Assembly (NCBI GenBank): GCA_963849605.1
Contig: CAWKHX010000009.1
Coordinates: 35,850 to 99,849 of the forward strand
Length of the DNA stretch: 64,000 nt
Reading direction: 5' to 3'
Source of the DNA: DASPHG01 sp963849605
GTDB taxonomy: Bacteria; Actinomycetota; Thermoleophilia; Solirubrobacterales; Thermoleophilaceae
Part shown: piece by piece, positions 34,386-42,817 of the stretch
Numbering within the stretch: the first letter of the stretch is position 1
How the letters are laid out: each line of letters begins with the position of its first letter
Position numbers and translations under genes: made by a program
The notes under the pieces: model-generated
What the model was told of the DNA's origin: nothing
The model's database searches: none
The model's input: only the letters and a program-made list of their open reading frames with translations

Positions 34386-34592
34386 ATGACCCAACGAACC
34401 CGGCAAGCGAGCGAGGCCATCGTCGCGTGGCGCGAGCGGAGGCTCGAGCTTGCCGGGTTCGCGCCTCCTCTCGCCCGCGAGCTCGCCGACACGTGGGAGA
34501 TCGACCTGCACGAGCTGCTCGAGCTGGTCGACCGCGGCTGCCCGCCCCATCTGGCCGCCCACATCCTGGCGCCGCTGGAGGGAGCGGGGTAA
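34386..34592 (+). CDS. Small hypothetical protein
   Basis: The 68-residue predicted protein starts 4 nt after the DoxX stop and is compact, helical and charge-balanced with no known motif. Evidence for a gene is the spacing, normal amino-acid composition and absence of a better antisense frame. No ribosome site is seen, so it would rely on coupling. A hairpin (GCGGGG 34584-34589 / CCCCGC 34601-34606) spans its stop. Confidence 0.5.
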   Translation: MTQRTRQASEAIVAWRERRLELAGFAPPLARELADTWEIDLHELLELVDRGCPPHLAAHILAPLEGAG

Positions 34593-34622
34593 GAAAACGT
34601 CCCCGCCCGACGCAGACCAGCT

Positions 34623-35255
34623 GTGAGCATCACGACTGTTACGGTCGGGCCGATGGAGGAGGTCGCCTTCGCGGACGACGACTCCGCCGCATGGGTGGCC
34701 GCGCTGTCCGCGCCCGGGCCGGCACGCGAGGCTGCGTCCGCCCGTCTGCACGAGCTGCTGCTGCGGGCCGCGCGGTTCGAGGTGAGCCGCCGGCGCGCGA
34801 GCCTGCCGCACCTCCGCGGCGGCGACTTCGACGACCTCGCGGTCCAGAGCGCCGACGACGCCTTCATGGCGATCATCGCCAAGCTCGACACCTTCCGCGG
34901 CGACAGCCGCTTCACGACCTGGGCGTACAAGTTCGCGCTGCTCGAGGCCGCGGTGAAGCTCCGCCGCCGCGCCTGGCAGGGCCGCGAGATACCGCTCGAG
35001 CCGGAGACCTGGGAGGTGTTCGCGGCGGACCGCCCTTCCCCGCACGTGCGTGCGGAGGAGAGCGAGCTGCTGCGGGAGCTGAAGACGGCCATCGACGAAG
35101 AGCTCAGCCCGCACCAGCGCGAGGTGCTCGTTGCCCTCACGCTGAACGGCGTGCCGATCGACGTGCTCGCCGAACGCTTGAACACCACCCGGGGTGCCCT
35201 GTACAAGACACTCCACGACGCGCGCAAGAAGCTGCGCACCCAAATAGAGACATGA
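34623..35255 (+). CDS. ECF-like sigma factor
   Basis: The 210-residue protein has a sigma region 2 (about 55-115; Ser-Arg-Phe-Thr-Thr-Trp-Ala-Tyr-Lys-Phe) and region 4 (about 150-205; Leu-Ser-Pro-His-Gln-Arg-Glu-Val-Leu-Val-Ala-Leu and an HTH ending Thr-Thr-Arg-Gly-Ala-Leu-Tyr-Lys-Thr). It is diverged from the other two ECF sigmas here. GTG 34623 or ATG 34653 could be the start. Its stop overlaps the anti-sigma start by 4 nt. Confidence 0.88.
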   Translation: MSITTVTVGPMEEVAFADDDSAAWVAALSAPGPAREAASARLHELLLRAARFEVSRRRASLPHLRGGDFDDLAVQSADDAFMAIIAKLDTFRGDSRFTTWAYKFALLEAAVKLRRRAWQGREIPLEPETWEVFAADRPSPHVRAEESELLRELKTAIDEELSPHQREVLVALTLNGVPIDVLAERLNTTRGALYKTLHDARKKLRTQIET

Positions 35256-35482
35256 ACGACGAACGCAAATTGCTGAAGGCACTGCTGGGTCCCGACGGTC
35301 CCGAGCTGACGTGCGAGGAATGCTTCGACAACCTCGACCGCTACGTCGAGCTGGAGCTGGCTGCCTCGGACGCCGACGCGGCGATCCCGGGGATGCGCGC
35401 GCACCTCGAGGGCTGCCCCGCGTGCCACGAGGACCACGAAAGCCTCAAGGCGCTTGTAGCTTCAGCACCGAATCCGTCGTAA
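35252..35482 (+). CDS. Zinc-finger anti-sigma factor
   Basis: The 76-residue soluble protein has His51-x3-Cys55-x2-Cys58 plus Cys21-x2-Cys24, the anti-sigma zinc domain. ATG overlaps the sigma stop (ATGA), so the pair is co-translated. Short and cytoplasmic, it probably senses redox or metal stress and releases the upstream sigma factor. A hairpin follows its stop. Confidence 0.85.
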   Translation: MNDERKLLKALLGPDGPELTCEECFDNLDRYVELELAASDADAAIPGMRAHLEGCPACHEDHESLKALVASAPNPS

Positions 35483-35485
35483 GAC

Positions 35486-35503
35486 TGAAACCGGCAGGTT
35501 TCA
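35486..35503 (+). terminator. Hairpin after sigma/anti-sigma pair
   Basis: TGAAACC (35486-35492) and GGTTTCA (35497-35503) form a perfect 7-bp stem with a GGCA loop directly after the anti-sigma stop. A second small CCCC/GGGG stem follows. No T run, so this may be a factor-assisted terminator or an operator. Confidence 0.4.
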
Positions 35504-35530
35504 CGGCCCCTCGCGGGGAAGCAACCCGGT

Positions 35531-35716
35531 ATGGCCGGTTTCGACGTCCTAGAGCGGGAGAACGCTCGTCTCGCGGCGGCGCTGCGGCGTGCCCGCCGAT
35601 GCATCGAGGAGGTCGCGTTCGACCCGGATGCGGACGAGCGCACCCTGCGGGAGGCGCTGCACGAGGCGCGGCGGGCGCTCACGAACGAGTCGGTCCGCGA
35701 GCCCTCGCCCCGCTGA
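35531..35716 (+). CDS. Small coiled-coil hypothetical protein
   Basis: The 61-residue predicted protein is almost wholly helical with heptad-like leucines (Leu-Glu-Arg-Glu-Asn-Ala-Arg-Leu-Ala-Ala-Ala-Leu). It begins with ATG, has reasonable composition and sits between the anti-sigma gene and csoR. No family is recognised and the ribosome site is weak; it could be a fortuitous frame. Confidence 0.45.
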   Translation: MAGFDVLERENARLAAALRRARRCIEEVAFDPDADERTLREALHEARRALTNESVREPSPR

Positions 35717-35722
35717 CCCCGA

Positions 35723-35736
35723 TACCCCCGGGGGTA
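35723..35736. promoter_or_regulatory. CsoR-type operator
   Basis: A perfect 14-bp palindrome TACCCCCGGGGGTA lies 16 nt before the csoR start. Operators of the CsoR/RcnR family are G/C-tract palindromes flanked by TA, as here. It indicates autorepression of the csoR operon, relieved when copper binds. Confidence 0.8.
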
Positions 35737-35752
35737 CGTTAGGCTTTAGTCC

Positions 35753-36043
35753 ATGGCCACCGAAACGCGCGGGTACACCGCGACCAAGGACCAGCTGCTC
35801 AACCGGCTGCGCCGTGTCGAGGGACAGGTGCGGGGGATCGAGAAGATGGTCGACGAGGACCGCTACTGCGTGGAGGTCGTCACACAGATCAGCGCGGTCC
35901 AGGCCGCGCTCGACAAGGTCGCGCTCGGGCTGCTCGACCAGCACGCGCGTCACTGCGTCGTCGAGGGTCACGGCGAGGGAACGCCCGAGGAGCTCACCGA
36001 CGAGCTGATGGGAGCGGTCGGCCGGCTCATGCGGCGTGGCTAA
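35753..36043 (+). CDS. csoR: Copper-sensing repressor CsoR
   Basis: The 96-residue all-helical protein has the Cu(I) ligand triad Cys39, His64 and Cys68, with spacing (25 and 4) identical to Mycobacterium tuberculosis Cys36/His61/Cys65. Leu-Asn-Arg-Leu-Arg-Arg-Val-Glu-Gly-Gln-Val-Arg-Gly is the family DNA-contact helix. It represses until Cu(I) binds. The operator lies directly upstream. The coupled gene is a DUF4345-like membrane protein; no copper ATPase is in the window, but the multicopper oxidase is close by. Confidence 0.93.
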   Translation: MATETRGYTATKDQLLNRLRRVEGQVRGIEKMVDEDRYCVEVVTQISAVQAALDKVALGLLDQHARHCVVEGHGEGTPEELTDELMGAVGRLMRRG

Positions 36044-36425
36044 AGGCCTGACTCGAACGCTCTATGTCGTCGCGGTCGTCCCGATCGTGGCCGGCGCGCT
36101 GACCGTCTTCCTGGGTGCCGACTCCGTGCCGTCCCCCGGCGACCCCTCCCCCAACCTCGAGTCGGAGCTGCGCTTCTACTCGGTGTGGTGGATCGGCGCA
36201 GGCCTCTTCCTGATCTGGCTCGCCCCGCGCGTCGCCGAGCGCACGCTCGAGGTTCGCGTCTTCTCCGGCCTCTTGTTCCTGTCGGGCGTGAGCCGCGTCC
36301 TCGCCGCGCTCGACACGGACTGGCCGTCCACCGGTCAGCTGATCTTGATGGGGCTCGAACTCGTCCTGCCGGTGGTTCTCGTGACGTGGCAGGCGCGCGT
36401 CGCGCACTCGCTAAGAGCAACGTAA
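36036..36425 (+). CDS. DUF4345-like membrane protein
   Basis: The 129-residue protein has four hydrophobic segments with Leu-Arg-Phe-Tyr-Ser-Val-Trp-Trp-Ile-Gly-Ala-Gly in helix two, typical of DUF4345. GTG 36036 overlaps the csoR end by 8 nt, so it is under the same operator and may respond to copper. The function of the family is unknown. Confidence 0.8.
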   Translation: MAKGLTRTLYVVAVVPIVAGALTVFLGADSVPSPGDPSPNLESELRFYSVWWIGAGLFLIWLAPRVAERTLEVRVFSGLLFLSGVSRVLAALDTDWPSTGQLILMGLELVLPVVLVTWQARVAHSLRAT

Positions 36426-36663
36426 GACCGCGTACGTCCCGGTCGGTGCGCCGCCGGCTGTCGCTGGCCGGGGGCGGCTACGGCCGCCCCTCTGGCACGT
36501 TTGTGCTAGCGCTGCAGGAGGCATACACTCCTTGACAGCCGACGGTTCTCAGTGGCGCTTGCCCGACCGATTTAAGGTGGGCACTGCGGACGACGCGCCG
36601 GATACGCGAACGCGAGACGCTGGTCGTCGTAATGCGGCGGCAGCCGGATCGCAGGAGGCGCAA
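36426..36663 (+). promoter_or_regulatory. Intergenic region with terminator-like hairpin and upstream region of kinase gene
   Basis: These 238 nt begin with a perfect hairpin GGGGCGGC (36471-36478) / GCCGCCCC (36483-36490), loop TACG, likely ending the csoR operon. TTGACA occurs at about 36533 but no -10 lies at the right distance. The region ends in a strong GGAGG ribosome site for the gene at 36664. Confidence 0.45.
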
Positions 36664-37173
36664 ATGCCGTACTACCGCTGCCCCACCTGTGGCTCGCTGA
36701 GTCACAGTGTCGCGGTCTACTCGACGGCGGGGGTCTGCGCGATCTGCGCCGCGGAACTGCCCGACCATGCGAAGCTCGGCGCCCTCTCCGAATCGGAGTT
36801 CGGCGTGAACCGCAGCCTGCGCGCGGGCTTGGCCGCGCCTCGGCAGGCCCGCCACGCCGTCGCGACTCTGCCCCTGCGCGAGCTGGCTCGCGAACGGCTC
36901 GCCCTCGTGGTGTCCGAGCTGGTCACCAACTCCATCCGACACGCAGGCCTGGCGGATGGCGATCCGATCGAGCTCCAAATGACGCGCGACAACGGGCAGG
37001 TGCGAATTGCGGTTCACGACGGCGGCCCGGGGTTCGATCCGCGGACCGTCGCGAACGGCAACGGGCGCGGCAGTAGCTGGGGCCTCGCGATCATCGAGAA
37101 ACTGGCAGACGAGTGGGGCGTCGATCGTCACTCGAACGGCTGCACCGTCTGGTGTGCAGTGCGGCACGAATGA
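36664..37173 (+). CDS. Zinc-ribbon fused GHKL ATPase (RsbW-like anti-sigma kinase)
   Basis: The 169-residue protein has an N-terminal zinc ribbon (Cys6-x2-Cys9 ... Cys25-x2-Cys28) and then a histidine-kinase-like ATPase of the RsbW/SpoIIAB group: N box Ser-Glu-Leu-Val-Thr-Asn-Ser-Ile-Arg-His-Ala, G1 His-Asp-Gly-Gly-Pro-Gly-Phe-Asp, G2 Ser-Trp-Gly-Leu-Ala-Ile-Ile-Glu. Such kinases control partner-switching sigma regulation by phosphorylating an anti-anti-sigma protein. ATG 36664 has a GCAGGAGG ribosome site. The zinc ribbon may sense redox or metal (inference); no STAS partner is nearby. Confidence 0.86.
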   Translation: MPYYRCPTCGSLSHSVAVYSTAGVCAICAAELPDHAKLGALSESEFGVNRSLRAGLAAPRQARHAVATLPLRELARERLALVVSELVTNSIRHAGLADGDPIELQMTRDNGQVRIAVHDGGPGFDPRTVANGNGRGSSWGLAIIEKLADEWGVDRHSNGCTVWCAVRHE

Positions 37174-37318
37174 GCCTCTGGCACGCGCGCGAAGCTTTCC
37201 TCCTGGCCGACGGACTCGCACGCGCCGGCCGTCCACCGTCACGCTGCGGCGGTGCACGCAGCTCGGCGGTGGGCCGGCCGGCCACGCCCCGTTCGTCAGC
37301 CGGACGACGTACAGCCTG

Positions 37319-37699
37319 CTATTCCTGCGGAGCGAAGTAGAAGAGCTCGGCCGACACATCCGTCTTGGCGTCGACCCCGCTGATGAACGCGATTACCTTG
37401 CGTCCGACCAGCCCCTCGACCGAAGCGGTGAACTCACCTTCGGTCGCGTACTGGAAGAACATCCGCGTGTCCCGCAGGCGGTGTAGCTCGCCCATCGCCG
37501 CCAGGTTGCGCTCGGCCGGCGTGAAGCTGTCACGTAACGTGCACAGCACGGCATCCGGCCCAGCCCAGTCGGTGCGAACCTTGGTCGGGCCGCGGCCGAA
37601 CTGGTCCTTGTAGATCCGGACCATCTCGTTCGAGATGGCCAATAACAGCGACTGTGCGACGTCGCCGGCCTCCGGCGGTACTTCGTCCGCGCGTGCCAT
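37319..37699 (-). CDS. DUF2294 domain protein
   Basis: The 126-residue protein matches DUF2294 (Glu-Met-Val-Arg-Ile-Tyr-Lys-Asp-Gln-Phe-Gly-Arg-Gly-Pro-Thr-Lys-Val-Arg-Thr is the hallmark). The family is cytoplasmic and uncharacterised. A GGGAAGG ribosome site precedes the ATG. It lies between a kinase gene (+) and the HD-GYP gene, with which it may be co-transcribed. Confidence 0.82.
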   Translation of the reverse strand: MARADEVPPEAGDVAQSLLLAISNEMVRIYKDQFGRGPTKVRTDWAGPDAVLCTLRDSFTPAERNLAAMGELHRLRDTRMFFQYATEGEFTASVEGLVGRKVIAFISGVDAKTDVSAELFYFAPQE

Positions 37700-37782
37700 A
37701 CAGCCTTCCCGACGACCCTCTCGGAATAAGACCGCGCGTGAGGAGGAGGGCCGAGGAAAAGAACCAAGCGTGCGGCTGTGCT

Positions 37783-38373
37783 CTACGACCGTAGCACGCT
37801 GAGGAACGCATCCACGACATTCGCGTCCAGCTGGGTCGCGGCGACGCGTTCGAGCTCCTCGCGGGCCTCCTCGGGGGCGCGCGCCGCCGCGTACGGCCGC
37901 TGGGACAACATCGCGTCGTACACGTCGGCCACGGCCACGATCTGGGCTTCGAGCGGCGTCTCTCCCGAGGGAATCCCCTCCGGATAGCCGGAGCCATCCG
38001 GGCGCTCGTGGTGGGCAAGCACGATGTCGGCCAGGTCATGTAAGTCGGCCAGCCGGAACAGGCGCGCCGCAACGCGCGGGTGGTGGCGGATCTCGCCCCA
38101 CTCCCGCTCCGTGAGCGGGCCAGGCTTGTCGAGGATGTCCCTGGAAATCCAGACCTTGCCGAGGTCGTGGAGCCGCGCGGCCACCCGCACCCTTCCGATC
38201 ACCGGCGCCGGCAGTCCCATCGCGCGGGCGATCCGCTCGGCGTGCTCGGCGACGCGGGCGCCGTGCGCGTTCAGCTCCGCATCGCGCTCCTCGAGCAGCT
38301 CGGCCATCTCGGGCAGCCCGGGGACAGGATCGTCGTCATCCATGACGTCATCTATCCGCTCGAGCCGCGCCAT
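37783..38373 (-). CDS. HD-GYP domain phosphodiesterase
   Basis: The 196-residue protein has His69-Asp70 (Arg-Leu-His-Asp-Leu-Gly-Lys), His98-His99, His121-His122-Glu123 and Gly-Ser-Gly-Tyr-Pro-Glu-Gly, the full HD-GYP signature. It should hydrolyse c-di-GMP. No separate sensor domain is present; the first 35 residues are acidic. ATG 38373 is the start. Confidence 0.9.
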   Translation of the reverse strand: MARLERIDDVMDDDDPVPGLPEMAELLEERDAELNAHGARVAEHAERIARAMGLPAPVIGRVRVAARLHDLGKVWISRDILDKPGPLTEREWGEIRHHPRVAARLFRLADLHDLADIVLAHHERPDGSGYPEGIPSGETPLEAQIVAVADVYDAMLSQRPYAAARAPEEAREELERVAATQLDANVVDAFLSVLRS

Positions 38374-38420
38374 CCCCGGTCATTGAACGCACCGAAGCGC
38401 GTCAGGTTGACGAGTGCGGT

Positions 38421-40415
38421 CTAGCGCGCGATCCGGCCGCGCGCCCGGCCCTTTGCGAGCTGGGCCGTCCGACCATCCGAGAGCTCGAGCGTCACCGGCG
38501 CGTCGGTCTCGATGTCGTACTGCACGGCCGTGCCCTTCAGGCATGTGTCACGTGCACCCACCCGCAGCGACTCGATACCCGTGAGGGTGCCGGTCAACTT
38601 CGGGGCCGCCGGCAGCGTCTCCATCGACGCCGCCCGCTGCTCATCGAGCGTCCACGGCACCGGGTCGTCACCGGTCCCGCCCGTGCGCTCCAGGACGGGC
38701 ACCTTTCCGCCGCAACCGGCGCTCGTCAGGTCGACGGTGCCGTAGTCCGTCGGCTCGCCGCTGGTGCGGATCCGGGATACCCAGTACGCCCGGTCGTGGC
38801 GGATGCCGTACTGCGGGGCATCGAGGAAGGGCGCTGTTGTGAAGACGACCCGCGTGGGCGCGCGCTCGAGGGTGAGGTCCTTCGTGTACTCGGCCTCCTT
38901 GCGCCAGTCGTCCGTGGCGGCGAACGTCAGGTGCTCGGCCGTCGGGTGCATGTAGAAGCGGTACAGGTTGTCGGTGGCGGCGAACGCGTCGTTCATCGCC
39001 TCCCCGGTCGAGACGTGCACGAGCTCGTCACCCCCCGCGTAGAGCATCACGGTCGGCACGTTGAGCAGGTTCTTGATGAAGTCGATGCCGTTGCCGATTG
39101 CGCCGGCCGTGTAGCTGAAGCCTCCGCCGGGTGAGCCGTTCGCACCGTCACCGGTGAAGCCGACCCAGTCGATCGCGCCTGCGAAACGGTCCGGGTGCAG
39201 GCTCGCCATCCGGTAGGTCAGGTAGCCGCCCTGCGAATAGCCGCCCGCGAAGACGCGGTCGCGATCGACGTCGTAGGTTCGGCGCACGTCGGCCATCACG
39301 TCGAGCAGGTCGCGCTCGGAGATGTCCGATCCCCACCCCTCCGTGCCGCGCGCCTCGGGGGTGACGAGGATGCGGTTCAGCCCCTCCCCCAGCACCTCCT
39401 GCATGCCCGGCTGCGAGATCAGCGCCGACAGGTTCGAGCTCGAACCGTGGAAGACCATCTGCATGCCGTGCGGCCCGTCCTGCTTCGGGATGTAGATGCC
39501 GTACGGCTGATACCGGCCGAGGAAGTTGAACTCCTGCTCGAAGCCGAGCTTCGGATCGTTATCGGCGCCGCCGCGCCCGGGAACGCCCTCGTAACTCATA
39601 CCCTCGCCGGGCTCAACGGTGTAGTCCGACGTGTAGACCCGCTCGTGGAGGCCTGGCTTCAGCTTCGCCGCGCGCGTGCGCTCGCGCCTCAGCTTGCGAA
39701 CGCGGACGCTGTGACCGAACTGCGAGATGTCGCCCTCGGCGAGTGCCTCGGCCTGCTGGTCCTCGAAGAACGACCCGGTTGAGCTGTCGCTCGCGGCGCT
39801 GCCGATGTCCTCGGCCCAGCCCGGGTGGTCCTTCGGCCTGAAGGCGACATTCATCACCTGTCCCGACTCGGCGTTCGCGACGGCGGCCTGGATCCGCCAC
39901 CTGCGTCCGTCGGGCAGCGGCATCGAGCCGCGGATCACGTTCGTCCTGGTGTTGCCGCGCTCGAAGTACGCGATCTCGTCCCAGCCGGTGCTGTTCACAC
40001 CGAGCTCGCCCCACTCGCCGCCGCCCGTCTCCTTGTCGCCGTCCGTGTCGATCGCGACGGCCAGGACGGTCGAGTCCGGCTCGTACAGCGCGTGCAGGAG
40101 GCCGCGGACGCGCAGCCGCTCGCCCCTGATCCGCAGGGTCAGGCGGATCAGGTCGGCGGTTGCTTCCTGGCCCTCCGGGTAGTCCTCGTCGCCGGCGCCC
40201 GGCGAGAGCGATCCGATCCGTTGCGACTCGGGCCAGCTCTCCCCCGTGTCGGCGCCATAGTCATCGCCGACGAAGTCGCCGTACACCACCGCGCCGCGGC
40301 AGAGGCTCGTGGTCCCGGCGACCCACGAGTGGGGCTTCATGCACTTCGGTGCGGCGTCCGCCGCCGGCGCGCTCGCCAGCAGGAGGATCGCCGCGATGAG
40401 GACGACGCGCTTCAC
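38421..40415 (-). CDS. Exported esterase/depolymerase-like alpha/beta hydrolase
   Basis: The 664-residue protein has a signal peptide (residues 1-21), an N-terminal beta-rich region of ~200 residues and an alpha/beta-hydrolase with nucleophile elbow Gly-Gly-Tyr-Ser-Gln-Gly-Gly near residue 393. Gly-Gly-Asp-Glu-Leu-Val and Thr-Ala-Glu-His-Leu-Thr downstream fit the acid and histidine. It resembles PHB-depolymerase/prolyl-oligopeptidase-type enzymes. The GTG start overlaps the acylase stop (GTGA). It is the third gene of an operon with M19 dipeptidase and penicillin acylase. The substrate is unknown. Confidence 0.83.
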   Translation of the reverse strand: MKRVVLIAAILLLASAPAADAAPKCMKPHSWVAGTTSLCRGAVVYGDFVGDDYGADTGESWPESQRIGSLSPGAGDEDYPEGQEATADLIRLTLRIRGERLRVRGLLHALYEPDSTVLAVAIDTDGDKETGGGEWGELGVNSTGWDEIAYFERGNTRTNVIRGSMPLPDGRRWRIQAAVANAESGQVMNVAFRPKDHPGWAEDIGSAASDSSTGSFFEDQQAEALAEGDISQFGHSVRVRKLRRERTRAAKLKPGLHERVYTSDYTVEPGEGMSYEGVPGRGGADNDPKLGFEQEFNFLGRYQPYGIYIPKQDGPHGMQMVFHGSSSNLSALISQPGMQEVLGEGLNRILVTPEARGTEGWGSDISERDLLDVMADVRRTYDVDRDRVFAGGYSQGGYLTYRMASLHPDRFAGAIDWVGFTGDGANGSPGGGFSYTAGAIGNGIDFIKNLLNVPTVMLYAGGDELVHVSTGEAMNDAFAATDNLYRFYMHPTAEHLTFAATDDWRKEAEYTKDLTLERAPTRVVFTTAPFLDAPQYGIRHDRAYWVSRIRTSGEPTDYGTVDLTSAGCGGKVPVLERTGGTGDDPVPWTLDEQRAASMETLPAAPKLTGTLTGIESLRVGARDTCLKGTAVQYDIETDAPVTLELSDGRTAQLAKGRARGRIAR

Positions 40416-42817
40416 CTGCGCCTGAAGACGACCCGCTTCGTCGACAGCGCCTTGCGCCGAACCTGATTCGGGCAGAAGGGAGCGTGGTTCCAGCGCTTTT
40501 GCGAGAACGCGCGCGTGTAGTCGGCCGCGTGGCGGGAGCGCGGGTTCTCGCTCTCGCTGTAGGTGACGAAGGTCCCCGCGCTGACCGGGCACTTACCGTC
40601 CACGAACTGGGCGGCCATGATGAAGCTCGAGCCGTGCTGGACGTCGCCGTAGCCGTCGTGCTCGGGATCCCATCTGACGTTGATGGCGTTGAAGACCCCG
40701 AGCGTCCCCGGCCCGCCGTGGATCGGGATCTTCTCGCCGCCGCGCACCTCGTACTGGTGCCCGCGGAGCGGGGCGTCGAGGGGGATGCCGGCGCCCTCGA
40801 GATCGGAGACGGCGTCCGCGAGCGCGCCCTGGACGATCGGGTTCGCCGTGTTCAGGCCGCTCGGAGTGTGGACGGGGTCGGCGACCGAGAACTGCGTTGT
40901 GAACACGGTCTCCAAGCCCGGCGTCGTCCCGCCCTGGAGTCCCGTTGGAAGCGTCGTGAACTCGTTGAGGACCTGGGACACGAACCGTCTGAACAGGATC
41001 GCCCCGTTCGAGTCGAGGTCGTCGTGGAGGTTCCACTGCTGCAGCGGCTCGCACGCGCCGCTCACGTCCACCGGGCCGGATGAGCCCATCAGGAACCCGC
41101 CCGGCGCGCTCTCGCACATCGACACCACGCTGTCTCGCCACAGCTCGCCCGCGTACTGGCGGTTGCCGAGCGCGACCCGCTGGAGCAGCTTGCGGTTGAA
41201 GCGGTTGCCGGGCAGGCCGTCCTCTCCGGCCAGCCGGTCCTCGACCTGGATCAGCCCCAGGCGCGTGCGCAGTGTCCGCTCGGCCTCCTCGATCCCGATG
41301 ATGCGGTCGAAGCCGGTCAGGGGCTCCTCGGGGTTCGACAGCCAGTGGCTGTCGTTCCCGTTCGTGACGTAGTCCGGCCTGATCAGCGTCGGGACCTCAT
41401 CGGGCGGGAATGTCCCGGGCACCGTCGCCTTGTCGCTCGAGCGCCAGTCGCACTCGGAGCGCGAGCCGTCGAGCACCGGCAGGCCGAGCGTGTCGAAGCC
41501 GGGCTGGAGGACGTTGCAGTCGGCCGCCAGCTCGTCCGGCACGTACGGGATCGCGCCCTGCATCGAGTAGTACGCGTTGCCGCGGCTGTCGGCCGCGATC
41601 GAATTCACCCACGGGATGCCCTGGTACTTGCGCTCGATCGCGTCGTACTCGGCGACGCTCTGCGCGCGGTTGTTCTCGATGAAGTGGTTGAGGTAGCGGA
41701 AGTTCGTCACGTTGACGTCCTTCAACGCGAAGCCCGACCCCTCGGTCCACGGCAGCGGGATGCCGACCAGGTCGGTGATCATCGGGCCGTAGTCGGTCGA
41801 GTAGATCGTGCGCGTCTCGTCACCGACCTTGACCTCGGTCGCCTCCATCGGCTTGGTCTCGCCGTCCACGACGTACGAGTGCGGGTCGCCGGGCGCGAGC
41901 TGCAGCTTGAACGGAGTGAACCGCCATGCCGTCGCGACTGTGTGCGACCACGCGAGCCCGCGCGTGTGGCCGATGTTGATGAGCGGCACGCCATACAGCG
42001 ATCCGCCGGACACGTCGAGCTCACCGGGGATGCGGAGGTGCGATTGGTAGAGGCGCTCGGACCCGTCCCACGGGAAGTGCGGGTTCCCCAGCACGAGGCC
42101 GCGCCCGTTGTCCGTCGCCTCGCGGCCGAACGCGTAGGCGTTAGAGCCGATCTGCGGCTGGATCCGCTGCAGGCCCTCGCCGTTCGCCAGCATCTCGTTG
42201 CGTCGTTCGTCCTGCGCGCTCGCCGCGGCCGGCGAGACGGGCGACGCGCCGGTGATGCCCTCGATCACCGCACCCGAGCTAGCGAGGATGCCGAGCTGGA
42301 AGAACCGCCGGTAGACGTCGATCGGCTTGATCGGCCGCACCCACTCCTCGCCGCGGCAGCGGCGGTCGGGGAGGTTGTCCACGCCCTTGTCGCGCAGGTA
42401 TTGGTTGTAGCCGCGCACGTATCCGCGGACGCCCTTGCGCACATCCGGCAGCGGGCCGTTCGGCGGCTTCTGGGCGACCAGCGCCTCGACCATCTTGCGC
42501 TGCTTCACCCACTGGAAGTAGAAGTCGGCCTCGGGGTTCGGGTAGACCGACCCGTTGCCCGAGAAGTACCACGTCTTGTCGGGCCCGAAGAACTTCGACC
42601 GCTCCGCGTTGACCGTGACGTACTCCTCCGCGATCGTGCAGATGTTGTCGCGCGCGAACGCGTACGCGAACCCGGCGGCGAGGCTCTTGATGTTGTGCGC
42701 CGTGATGTGCGGCACGCCGTACTTCGTGCGCTGGATCTTCGCCTCGAGCGGCTTCGCCTCGGCCGCGGGCGCGGCCGCCAGCGTGGCCACAGCCGCTGCG
42801 ATCAGCAGGCGTCTCAC
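40412..42817 (-). CDS. Exported penicillin acylase family Ntn-hydrolase
   Basis: The 801-residue precursor has a signal peptide (1-22), an alpha-chain region to about 200, a spacer and the self-cleavage site Gly224-Ser225-Asn226, where Ser225 would be the N-terminal nucleophile of the beta chain. Gly-Asn-Pro-His-Phe-Pro-Trp follows, as in all penicillin/acyl-homoserine-lactone acylases. It hydrolyses amide-linked acyl groups. GTG 42817 overlaps the M19 stop (GTGA). The open frame extends upstream but encodes antisense-like arginine-rich sequence. Possible substrates are N-acyl lactones, lipopeptides or beta-lactams; which one is not evident. Confidence 0.9.
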   Translation of the reverse strand: MRRLLIAAAVATLAAAPAAEAKPLEAKIQRTKYGVPHITAHNIKSLAAGFAYAFARDNICTIAEEYVTVNAERSKFFGPDKTWYFSGNGSVYPNPEADFYFQWVKQRKMVEALVAQKPPNGPLPDVRKGVRGYVRGYNQYLRDKGVDNLPDRRCRGEEWVRPIKPIDVYRRFFQLGILASSGAVIEGITGASPVSPAAASAQDERRNEMLANGEGLQRIQPQIGSNAYAFGREATDNGRGLVLGNPHFPWDGSERLYQSHLRIPGELDVSGGSLYGVPLINIGHTRGLAWSHTVATAWRFTPFKLQLAPGDPHSYVVDGETKPMEATEVKVGDETRTIYSTDYGPMITDLVGIPLPWTEGSGFALKDVNVTNFRYLNHFIENNRAQSVAEYDAIERKYQGIPWVNSIAADSRGNAYYSMQGAIPYVPDELAADCNVLQPGFDTLGLPVLDGSRSECDWRSSDKATVPGTFPPDEVPTLIRPDYVTNGNDSHWLSNPEEPLTGFDRIIGIEEAERTLRTRLGLIQVEDRLAGEDGLPGNRFNRKLLQRVALGNRQYAGELWRDSVVSMCESAPGGFLMGSSGPVDVSGACEPLQQWNLHDDLDSNGAILFRRFVSQVLNEFTTLPTGLQGGTTPGLETVFTTQFSVADPVHTPSGLNTANPIVQGALADAVSDLEGAGIPLDAPLRGHQYEVRGGEKIPIHGGPGTLGVFNAINVRWDPEHDGYGDVQHGSSFIMAAQFVDGKCPVSAGTFVTYSESENPRSRHAADYTRAFSQKRWNHAPFCPNQVRRKALSTKRVVFRRR

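Noticed and set aside
36491..36510. Sigma-54-like TGGCAC ... TGC promoter
   Set aside because: Spacing between the GG and GC elements is one base short, and actinobacteria generally lack sigma-54.
36533..36560. TTGACA -35 box before the zinc-ribbon kinase
   Set aside because: No acceptable -10 hexamer at 16-18 nt, so it was not called as a promoter.
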